From the NCBI GenBank assembly GCA_031384695.1, contig JANNAV010000205.1, forward strand, positions 1-15,530: DNA of 15,530 bases, given 5' to 3'. This DNA is from JANNAV01 sp031384695. Lineage in GTDB: Bacteria; Pseudomonadota; Alphaproteobacteria; Rhodobacterales; Rhodobacteraceae. A program made the position numbers and the translations under genes. Under the pieces are notes generated by a model. That model was given only the letters and a program-made list of their open reading frames with translations, made no database searches and was not told the origin of the DNA. This document shows, in pieces, positions 7,556 to 13,634 of the stretch. Each line of letters starts with the position of its first letter. Positions within the stretch are counted from its first letter, which is position 1.

Positions 7556-7732
7556 GGCGGGGGCTGCGCAATCCGCTCTGGCTTCCTGGTGGTCGCGTGA
7601 ATGTTGAGGAAACCCGGGATCCCTTTTCCTCATCACCTTCCAAAGATCGCAGACCCCGGATCTTCTATGAGTTCAGCGAGCCCGGGTCTGTCCCTGACAC
7701 GGCTTTTCGGCATCCCCATATCCGGCTAAAGC

Positions 7733-7769
7733 GGATTTCCTTCAATCTGATTCAGATTGAAGGAAATCC
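7733..7769. repeat. 37-bp perfect palindrome
   Basis: Two 18-bp arms, GGATTTCCTTCAATCTGA (7733-7750) and TCAGATTGAAGGAAATCC (7752-7769), are perfect inverted copies around one central base. It is moderately AT-rich compared with the surroundings. It lies 18 bp left of palindromic element copy B, and the two together look like one compound intergenic element (REP/BIME-like). Confidence 0.9.
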
Positions 7770-7787
7770 AAGGCAAGATCAGCTTGG

Positions 7788-7844
7788 GAATGTTGCGTGT
7801 TGCGTACAATCGGGTGAACCCGATTTTACGCAACGTGCTTGAGG
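7788..7844. repeat. palindromic repeat element, copy B
   Basis: This 57-nt segment matches 313-369 at 43 positions without gaps. Its hairpin pairs GTTGCGT (7799-7805) with ACGCAAC (7828-7834), plus an inner 7-bp stem AATCGGG / CCCGATT with a TGAA loop. Bases differ between the two copies in both arms while pairing is largely kept, which suggests selection or replication of the structure. It lies in the leader region upstream of the glycosyltransferase operon. Confidence 0.7.
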
Positions 7845-7904
7845 GTGCAAAGGCCTTACTTTCTCCATCAAACTGTCTTGGCAGCACTTTATGGCCTGTT
7901 GGGA

Positions 7905-7936
7905 TTGACACACAACAGCCTTCAAAGCCGTAGTGT
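7905..7936 (+). promoter_or_regulatory. possible sigma-70 promoter for the glycosyltransferase operon
   Basis: A perfect TTGACA at 7905-7910 lies about 55 nt upstream of the chosen ATG. Downstream only weak -10 candidates exist (TAGTGT at 7931-7936 with a 20-nt spacer, or poorer matches at 17-18 nt). Alphaproteobacterial promoters often have weak -10 elements, so this is plausible but unproven. Confidence 0.3.
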
Positions 7937-7964
7937 CGAGACATCGAGAAGGGACTGCCACGAA

Positions 7965-8957
7965 ATGCGCCTGTCACCGGAAAAAGCATCGCGGCCGGAT
8001 GCGGCTGACGCGGCGATGCCGCAGGTCTCGGTCATCATCGTCAATTGGAACACCCGCGATCTCTTGCGTGGCTGTCTGGCCTCGATCATCGCCGAAACAT
8101 CGGCAGACTGCGAAATCATCGTGATCGACAATGCCAGCGCCGATGCCTCTGGTGCGATGGTGCAGGCCGGGTTTCCGGGCGTCACATTGATTGCCAATAC
8201 CGTGAATCGCGGGTTTGCTGCCGCCAACAATCAGGGGCTCGCGGTGGCGCGCGGGCGCAATGTGCTGCTGCTCAATCCCGATACGGTCGTGCTTGACGGG
8301 GCGATCGACCGGATGCTCGGCTGGCTTGGCGCGCATCCTGATGTGGGCTGCGTCGGCTGTCAGGTTCTGGAGGCGCCGGGCGTGATCCAGCGCACCTGTT
8401 TTGCCGATCCCTCGCCCGGAAATCTTCTGATCACCGAAACCGGGTTGCAACGGCTGGCGCGCTGGATCCCCGCCCTTGGCCGCCCCTGGTATCTTGACTG
8501 GGACCGGCGCTCCGAACGCAAGGTTGATGTGGTCTCCGGCATGTTCATGCTGGTGCCGCGCAGGGTGTTGGAGGACGTAGGGCTGCTCGACGAGGCCTTC
8601 TTCGTCTATGCGGAAGAGGCCGACTGGTGCCGCCGCATCCGCAAGGCGGGCTGGAGCTGTGTCTTTGCCCCGGTGGCGCGAATCATTCACCTCGACGGCG
8701 GCGGCAAAAGCACCGCGCAGATCCACGCGAAGATGTATGTCCAGATGCAGAAAAGCCATCTGATCTATACCGGCAAGCATCATGGATGGCTGGGATATGC
8801 GGCTCTGAAGACGCTGTATATCGCATCAGCGATACTGCGCGGGCTGGGTTTCGGGGTGATCGGCCTGCTGCGCACCAGCGAGGACAGCCGGGCGCGCCTG
8901 CGCCTGTCGCGCGCGGCGCTGTGCTATCATCTGACCGGTCAGGAGCCGCCATCTTGA
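7965..8957 (+). CDS. family 2 glycosyltransferase (rhamnosyltransferase-like)
   Basis: This 330-residue GT-A fold enzyme would transfer a sugar from a nucleotide-sugar donor to a growing lipid-linked oligosaccharide at the inner membrane. The N-terminal Rossmann-like start is VSVIIVNWNT (21-30), followed by VIDNASAD (53-60), NRGFAAANNQG (81-91), the metal/donor-binding LLLNPDT (101-107) and the acceptor-side AFFVYAEEADWCRR (211-224). This pattern is typical of WbbL-like rhamnosyltransferases, but donor and acceptor cannot be read from sequence. A hydrophobic segment near 283-302 may help membrane association. ATG at 7965 is preceded by AGAAGGG 11 nt upstream. ATG at 8016 (MPQVSVIIV) is a credible alternative start. 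First gene of a four-gene operon; its stop overlaps the next start. Confidence 0.9.
   Translation: MRLSPEKASRPDAADAAMPQVSVIIVNWNTRDLLRGCLASIIAETSADCEIIVIDNASADASGAMVQAGFPGVTLIANTVNRGFAAANNQGLAVARGRNVLLLNPDTVVLDGAIDRMLGWLGAHPDVGCVGCQVLEAPGVIQRTCFADPSPGNLLITETGLQRLARWIPALGRPWYLDWDRRSERKVDVVSGMFMLVPRRVLEDVGLLDEAFFVYAEEADWCRRIRKAGWSCVFAPVARIIHLDGGGKSTAQIHAKMYVQMQKSHLIYTGKHHGWLGYAALKTLYIASAILRGLGFGVIGLLRTSEDSRARLRLSRAALCYHLTGQEPPS
8941..8956 (+). promoter_or_regulatory. ribosome-binding site defining a TTG start
   Basis: AGGAG at 8941-8945 lies 8 nt before TTG (8954-8956). The TTG overlaps the TGA (8955-8957) of the preceding glycosyltransferase in a TTGA junction, which suggests translational coupling. 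Confidence 0.7.
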
Positions 8958-10213
8958 CCGAAGTGCCAATCTTGCCTGGGTTGCCAATCTTGCCCGGGCT
9001 GCCATCGCCGGATGACGTGCAAATCTCCTGGCTCTCGCGGCGGGAGGATCTGGTGCCATTTTACCCGGACTGGCAGGCGCTTGCCCGCAGCACCCCGGCC
9101 GATGTCTATCTCCACCCGGTCTGGTTTGACGTCTGGTGGGATCACTTCGGGGCGGGGCGCAAGCTGGTCTGTCTGGTCGCGCATCGGCAGGGCCGGCTGG
9201 TGGGTGTGCTGCCCTTCGCGCTTCAGACGGTCTGGGCGGGCCCGATCCCGCTCCGGGTGGCGCGGTTTGCCGGAACCGACCCACATTGCGTCGTGTTCTG
9301 TCTGCCGGTGGAACCCGACGTGGCGCAGGCGCTTGTGGCGGCGGCCCTTGAGCATCTGTTGACAGCGGCGCACTGCCACGCGGTCAGCCTGACCCCGGTT
9401 TCCGAACGATCGGACATATTGAGCCTTGCCCGCGCCGCCTGTGGCAGCAATCACCGTCTGACGCTGACCGATCAGCCGGCCGGAGGCCACATAATCTTCG
9501 ATCTGGCCGATAGCTTTGAAAGCTATATGGCGAAGCTCTCTGGCAAGCGCCGTACCGAATTCCGCCGTTCTCTGAAAGACCTGCAGGCGACCTATGACCG
9601 CAAGGGCCGGGTGTCCCACCCGGCGGCGGCCGGATTTGCCGATTTCATTGCCTTTCACACCCGGCAGTGGCAGGCGGCCGGCAAGGGGGGGCATTTCAGT
9701 GATTGGCCCGGCAGCGGCGGTTTCTACCAGGCGCTGGCGGATCGCTCCTGCGCCCAGACCGACGGTCCGCCGATTGTGGAGTTCCATATCCAGCAGGGCA
9801 ATACCGGGCCGCTGGCCACGCAGTTCGTGCTGGTGTCGGGGGCGACGGCCCATTGGCGGCTGCCTGCCAGAACGCTTGAGGCGGCGGCAGAACGGATGGG
9901 CATCGGCAAGGTGGGGCTGCTTTTGATGATCGAACAGCTCATCAAGGATGGTGTCCGGCGTATCGAGGGCGGCCGGGGCGAGTATGGCTACAAGCTGCAA
10001 TTGGGCGGCGGGGAGGTTCCGGTGCACCGCATCATCATCAGCCCGGCCTCGCGGTTCGGAAGGCTTGGCGTCAGGCTGCTGCTCGGCTGGTCGGACATGA
10101 TCAATTTCTGTTATTACCGGGTCTGGTTCCTGAAGCTCGCGCCGCAGCTGAGGCGATGGTCCGGGATGAAACCCGCACCGCTATCGCGCCTCTGGATCAG
10201 GACCCGGCTATGA
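8954..10213 (+). CDS. BcsL/CelD-type GNAT acyltransferase
   Basis: This protein of about 419 residues resembles the GNAT-fold proteins annotated as cellulose-biosynthesis acetyltransferases (BioF2-like domain), which are common in EPS loci and probably acylate a sugar precursor. The N-terminal half includes DVYLHPVWFDVWWDHFG (50-66) and LVGVLPFAL (82-90). The core has SGKRRTEFRRSLKDL (196-210), FIAFHTRQW (231-239), an acceptor segment around 290-325 and RIEGGRGEYGYKLQLG (336-351), the usual C-terminal signature of the family. TTG at 8954 is chosen because of AGGAG 8 nt upstream and the TTGA overlap with the previous stop; starting further upstream would run through the glycosyltransferase gene. 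Residues 5-16 are a duplicated PILPGL. It is followed after 10 nt by a second GNAT-type gene. The exact acyl donor and acceptor are unknown. Confidence 0.85.
   Translation: MTEVPILPGLPILPGLPSPDDVQISWLSRREDLVPFYPDWQALARSTPADVYLHPVWFDVWWDHFGAGRKLVCLVAHRQGRLVGVLPFALQTVWAGPIPLRVARFAGTDPHCVVFCLPVEPDVAQALVAAALEHLLTAAHCHAVSLTPVSERSDILSLARAACGSNHRLTLTDQPAGGHIIFDLADSFESYMAKLSGKRRTEFRRSLKDLQATYDRKGRVSHPAAAGFADFIAFHTRQWQAAGKGGHFSDWPGSGGFYQALADRSCAQTDGPPIVEFHIQQGNTGPLATQFVLVSGATAHWRLPARTLEAAAERMGIGKVGLLLMIEQLIKDGVRRIEGGRGEYGYKLQLGGGEVPVHRIIISPASRFGRLGVRLLLGWSDMINFCYYRVWFLKLAPQLRRWSGMKPAPLSRLWIRTRL
8966..9001 (+). repeat. 18-bp tandem repeat encoding PILPGL twice
   Basis: 8966-8983 and 8984-9001 are near-identical 18-bp units encoding PILPGL twice at the N-terminus of the acyltransferase. 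They differ only at synonymous third or first codon positions (CCT/CCC, TTG/CTG). This is an in-frame tandem duplication. Confidence 0.8.
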
Positions 10214-10223
10214 GGGCCGCCCG

Positions 10224-11276
10224 ATGACCGCGTCCACGATGCAGGTCCGCGCCCTGTCAGACGCCGAATGGCCGGGTATCAACGCGCAATTTCGCGATAT
10301 GACCTTCGAGCAGAGCCTGACTTACGGCCACCCTGCCGCCGCCCGGATCGGCGCCGCGTTGCGGTTTGCGGCGGTGGAGGAGGACAGCGGTATCTGCGCT
10401 GCGGTTGCCTTGCGGCTGCGGCGGGTGCCGGGCCTTGGGCGCGGCATCGTCTGGCTGCCGTCCGGGCCGCTGGTTCAGCCGCTGGCCGGGCCAGACCCGG
10501 ACGATACGAAACTGGAAGGCATCCTCGCCGCACTGCGCCGCCAGTTTTGCGCGCGCGAGGGTCATATCCTGCGGCTGCGGCTTTCGGCTGTGGCCCTGCT
10601 TGATCCGGCACGGGTCCGCGCCATCGCCGCGCGGGCGGGCTTTGCCCCCTGTCCCGCCCGTCCGCCCTACCGCAGCCATGCGCTCGATCTGTCGCAGCCG
10701 CCCGAGGCGCTGCTGCGGCGGCTGAACGGCAAGTGGCGCACCGATCTGCGCTTCGCCCATAAATCCGGCCTGACGCTTGACAGCGGCACCGGGCCCGGGT
10801 TCGAGGCGCGTTTTCTGACCCTGTTCGATCAGGTGCAGGCCGCCAAGGGTTTTCGGCCCGAGATCACGCCGCAGTTCCATTTCGACATCTTTGCCAGCCA
10901 CCCCGTGGCGCCGGATTACCGGCTGGAGATCCTGATCGCGACCAGAGCCGGCCAGGATCTGGCAGGCATTGTCGTGGCAACCTCGGGGCATGCGGCGACC
11001 TATCTCTACGGCGCAACCGGTGAGGCCGGACGCCCCTTGCGGGCCGGCTACTTCCTCACCTGGGAGGCGATCCTGCTGGCCCGGGCGCGGGGGCAATTGT
11101 GGTACGATCTGGGGGGGGTGGACGCTGACGCCAACCCCGATGTTGCGCGCTTCAAAGAGCGTATGGGCGGCGAACGGATCGAGGCAGAAGTATTTCAGGC
11201 CATGCCAAAGGGGCCGGTTCCGCGGCTGATCACCGGGCTGGAGGCGCTGCGGGGCCGATTGAAGCGTGGGCGTTAA
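10224..11276 (+). CDS. FemAB-like GNAT family transferase
   Basis: This 350-residue protein resembles FemAB/FemX-type transferases, which in cell-wall synthesis move amino acids from aminoacyl-tRNA to an amine. Relatives in EPS loci have less certain substrates. Supporting segments are LLRRLNGKWRTDLRFAHKSG (163-182), the charged helix typical of Fem-like proteins; AGIVVATSGHAATYLYGATG (247-266); and the diagnostic WYDLGGVDADANPDVARFK with ERMGGE (293-316). ATG at 10224 follows GAGGG (10212-10216), which overlaps the stop of the upstream gene; the gap is only 10 nt, so the two are co-transcribed. It shares a GNAT-like C-terminal layout with its upstream neighbour but little direct sequence similarity. 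An acyl- or aminoacyl-transferase acting on an amino-sugar is a reasonable inference because a deacetylase follows. Confidence 0.82.
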   Translation: MTASTMQVRALSDAEWPGINAQFRDMTFEQSLTYGHPAAARIGAALRFAAVEEDSGICAAVALRLRRVPGLGRGIVWLPSGPLVQPLAGPDPDDTKLEGILAALRRQFCAREGHILRLRLSAVALLDPARVRAIAARAGFAPCPARPPYRSHALDLSQPPEALLRRLNGKWRTDLRFAHKSGLTLDSGTGPGFEARFLTLFDQVQAAKGFRPEITPQFHFDIFASHPVAPDYRLEILIATRAGQDLAGIVVATSGHAATYLYGATGEAGRPLRAGYFLTWEAILLARARGQLWYDLGGVDADANPDVARFKERMGGERIEAEVFQAMPKGPVPRLITGLEALRGRLKRGR

Positions 11277-11289
11277 AGCGTGGGCGTTG
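11262..11289 (+). repeat. 14-bp tandem duplication at a gene junction
   Basis: AAGCGTGGGCGTT occurs at 11262-11274 and 11276-11288. The duplication spans the TAA stop (11274-11276) of the FemAB-like gene. It also creates an in-frame GTG (11280) upstream of the better deacetylase start at 11301. Confidence 0.8.
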
Positions 11290-11300
11290 AGGAGGGGCGG

Positions 11301-11975
11301 ATGCGATCGTGGCAGGTAGGGCTGATCTTTCATGGCATAGGCACTCCCGGGCGCGAACTGGAACCGGGGGAAGCGCCCTACTGGATCACCCGCGATCACT
11401 ACGCAGGCATACTCGACCGCATCGTGGCCTTGCCGGACCCCGGGGCGATCCGCATCAGCTTTGACGACGGCAATCGCTCGGATCTCGACATTGGCTTGCC
11501 GCTTTTGCAGGAACGCGGCCTGCGCGCGGAATTCTTCGTGCTGACCGGCAGGATCGGGGCGCCCGGCTCGCTGGACAGCGATGGCATATGCGCACTCCAG
11601 GCGGCAGAAATGTCGATTGGCAGCCACGGGATTGATCACCGGAACTGGGCACAGCTATCCCCTGCGGATCTGCACGCGGAAATATCGCGCTCCAGAGAGC
11701 GGCTGGAGGCGATCTGCGCCCGCGCCGTCCGAAGTGCCGCAATTCCATTTGGCGCCTATAACGCCCGCGTGCTGCGCATGCTGGCCCGCGCCGGTTACAA
11801 AGTGGTGTTTTCCAGTGATGGCGGACAGATGGGCCCGCAAGCCTTCCTGCGACCGCGGACGTCGGTGCGCGCCGCGATGAGTGTGGCGGAGTTGTCAGCG
11901 ATCCTCGAGGCAAGGATGCCGCTTGGGCGCAGATTGCGACGGGCCGCAAAGATGGCGCTTCACCGGCTCATCTGA
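11301..11975 (+). CDS. NodB-type polysaccharide deacetylase
   Basis: This 224-residue carbohydrate esterase family 4 protein would remove N- or O-acetyl groups from a polysaccharide or its precursor. Motif 1 is SFDDGNRSD (53-61), with the catalytic and metal aspartates at 55-56. Motif 2 is GSHGIDHRNW (107-116), giving the H-x-x-x-H metal ligands at 109 and 113. Motif 3 is AIPFGAYNARVL (147-158). The canonical motif 3 arginine is not seen and a clear final LxH is missing, so the active site is of a divergent subgroup. No signal peptide or membrane helix is visible, suggesting cytoplasmic action on precursors. ATG at 11301 is preferred over GTG at 11280 because GAGGAGGGG (11289-11297) is correctly spaced for it. 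Last gene of the plus-strand operon, 24 nt after the FemAB-like gene. Confidence 0.87.
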   Translation: MRSWQVGLIFHGIGTPGRELEPGEAPYWITRDHYAGILDRIVALPDPGAIRISFDDGNRSDLDIGLPLLQERGLRAEFFVLTGRIGAPGSLDSDGICALQAAEMSIGSHGIDHRNWAQLSPADLHAEISRSRERLEAICARAVRSAAIPFGAYNARVLRMLARAGYKVVFSSDGGQMGPQAFLRPRTSVRAAMSVAELSAILEARMPLGRRLRRAAKMALHRLI

Positions 11976-12031
11976 CGGAACTGGCAAGTGGCAAGACCCT
12001 TTCCGGCTTGCGGCGACGCCGATCGGGATGC

Positions 12032-13423
12032 TCATTTTCTCGTCATCACCGGCGGGAAACGGGTGAACCGTCGGGTACTTGATTGCTCCGGGTGAACCAG
12101 CGCGTCATCGTCGGTATCTGCCGCTCTCGATTGTGCCGAGACGAGCCAGACGCCCGTGCCAAGCAGAAAGAAAACATACGACTGTGCCGTCGCCCAGACG
12201 TCTACGGTACAGAGGGTAAAAACCAGCCCCACCATAGTGAAAACCCAGGCTCGACGGAAATTCCACAGAACTCTGTCGCCTTCGAAATCGCGCCACATCA
12301 CCTGCCAGATCAACAACACAAAGCTCAGGGCGATCAGGACAAAACCCGGTATGCCGTAGCGAACAGTGCCCAAAAGCCAGAAATTATCCATGCTGGGCGA
12401 GTGCATATACCAGGCCCGAAACCAGTCATTCAATCCGCGGCCCAAAAGGGGCTTATCCCAAACGTTCTTCATCCCCCAATTAAAGATATCAATGCGCCCA
12501 TATGCATTTTCCTCCGAGAAGGTTGCATAGGACAAGAACACGGTTATGGGCGTTCTGTTGGATATAAGATCAACCACAACATATGCCAACGCGGTCAGAA
12601 GCAACAGAAAAATCCACTTGCGCTTTACGGCACCGAGGGCCCAGGCCCAGATATTGAACCCGATCTGCATGACAAGCGGCAAAACCGCTCCGCTGGATAT
12701 TGAGAGTATCGTGCCAAATATCATGAGAAAACTGATAAAATACCGTGCCGGGTTGCTGAATACCCCCTTGAATCCGACAAAGGCCAGGGAAACCGCAGTC
12801 GAGCAGAACAACCCGTACAGAATCGGATGCGGGAAAATCACTTGCGCACGTTCAAACCCGAAACGAATACCGGCGAGTTCGTTGTAGAAGTCGGTAACGC
12901 TGTAAAAATAGGGCAATTTATCAAGCAAAACCGGAATTGGCGCCAGTCCGGTAAAGCTTTCATACATCCCGAACGGGATGGTGAAGATCACCACTGTGAA
13001 AATTGCCCTGCATACCATGGCAAAGTCATCCGCCGTCCGCACATAGGCGCGCGCCAGCAAGTAACCGCCGAATAACTCGACCGCGACGGAACCACCAAAT
13101 GACACAGCCTGATCGGGACTGTTGATAAACAAGGTTATGATGATCCATATGGAATATACCAGGAGAAGGACATCACTCCAGATAACGCGCCCAAAACGAC
13201 CGGAAACGAGGCCAACCAAAATTGGCAGAAGCGTGACTATTAAAACGGCCCTGACACCGGTCATGAATATCGGCCCAATGTCAAACTCAATTGGCAGCGC
13301 GATCATCATGAGGTACAGCACTACCGGCAGATGTAATTTTTTTCTGGTGCCGAGGCGGCTCGCAGAAGGCGGTGACGTCCCTCTGCTGCCGCTGACCGGA
13401 GATATTTTTTCAGTGGCCATCAT
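12032..13423 (-). CDS. O-antigen ligase / Wzy-like polymerase
   Basis: This 463-residue polytopic inner-membrane protein has about ten or more hydrophobic segments from residue 31 to 430. It has a hydrophilic periplasmic-type loop (about 288-350) containing NAYGRIDIFNWGMKNVWDKP followed by LLGRGLNDWF, which is the pattern of the Wzy_C / O-antigen ligase family. Such proteins polymerise or ligate lipid-linked repeat units at the outer face of the inner membrane. Two adjacent ATGs (13423 and 13420) compete, and no good Shine-Dalgarno is seen. A TATAAA on the minus strand (13445-13450) could be a -10. The gene is poorer in GC than its neighbours: 25 of 60 bases are G/C at 12481-12540, against 47 of 60 at 10441-10500, as often seen for Wzy. 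It is convergent with the deacetylase (56-bp gap) and 211 bp downstream of the flippase. Confidence 0.85.
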   Translation of the reverse strand: MMATEKISPVSGSRGTSPPSASRLGTRKKLHLPVVLYLMMIALPIEFDIGPIFMTGVRAVLIVTLLPILVGLVSGRFGRVIWSDVLLLVYSIWIIITLFINSPDQAVSFGGSVAVELFGGYLLARAYVRTADDFAMVCRAIFTVVIFTIPFGMYESFTGLAPIPVLLDKLPYFYSVTDFYNELAGIRFGFERAQVIFPHPILYGLFCSTAVSLAFVGFKGVFSNPARYFISFLMIFGTILSISSGAVLPLVMQIGFNIWAWALGAVKRKWIFLLLLTALAYVVVDLISNRTPITVFLSYATFSEENAYGRIDIFNWGMKNVWDKPLLGRGLNDWFRAWYMHSPSMDNFWLLGTVRYGIPGFVLIALSFVLLIWQVMWRDFEGDRVLWNFRRAWVFTMVGLVFTLCTVDVWATAQSYVFFLLGTGVWLVSAQSRAADTDDDALVHPEQSSTRRFTRFPPVMTRK

Positions 13424-13634
13424 GGTTAATTATCATACCCGGAATTTATACATGAGCCCGTGTTGAACAGTTCAGGTTCAGACTTTCGCCAATATGTCGT
13501 CGCTTGTGACGGTAATATGGATCTGATCGCAGCCCGAGGCAGGTTCAGGTTGCAGGGATTGACGTAGCGCATTGCGATTTCCGCTGGCTTCACGCCCCGT
13601 TGATTGTCCGCTCCTGCGCCGCATGTGAAACGAG

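Larger units (their letters stand above)
7406..7964. promoter_or_regulatory. repeat-rich divergent intergenic region
   Basis: These 559 bp separate the minus-strand pyruvyl transferase gene from the plus-strand glycosyltransferase operon. I see no credible gene. Near the pyruvyl transferase start there is an 8-bp inverted repeat ACCTCGGG (7419-7426) / CCCGAGGT (7461-7468) and a 6-bp inverted repeat AATTGC (7474-7479) / GCAATT (7489-7494). Then come three 17-bp direct repeats (7505-7555), a GC-rich hairpin GCCCCCG / CGGGGGC (7547-7564), an inverted repeat CAGACCC (7650-7656) / GGGTCTG (7684-7690), a perfect palindrome (7733-7769), palindromic element copy B (7788-7844) and a TTGACA at 7905. 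Promoters of both units presumably lie here. Confidence 0.55.

Noticed and set aside
10257..11639. 460-residue minus-strand open frame across two genes
   Set aside because: It is antisense to the FemAB-like and deacetylase genes, both supported by motifs, spacing and ribosome-binding sites.
11976..12031. Terminator between the convergent deacetylase and polymerase genes
   Set aside because: Only a 4-bp CGGC/GCCG stem is visible, with no adjoining T tract; this is too weak to call.
13424..13634. Small minus-strand frames between the flippase and polymerase genes
   Set aside because: The peptides have no family resemblance or ribosome-binding site. The stretch is best read as the leader region of the polymerase gene.
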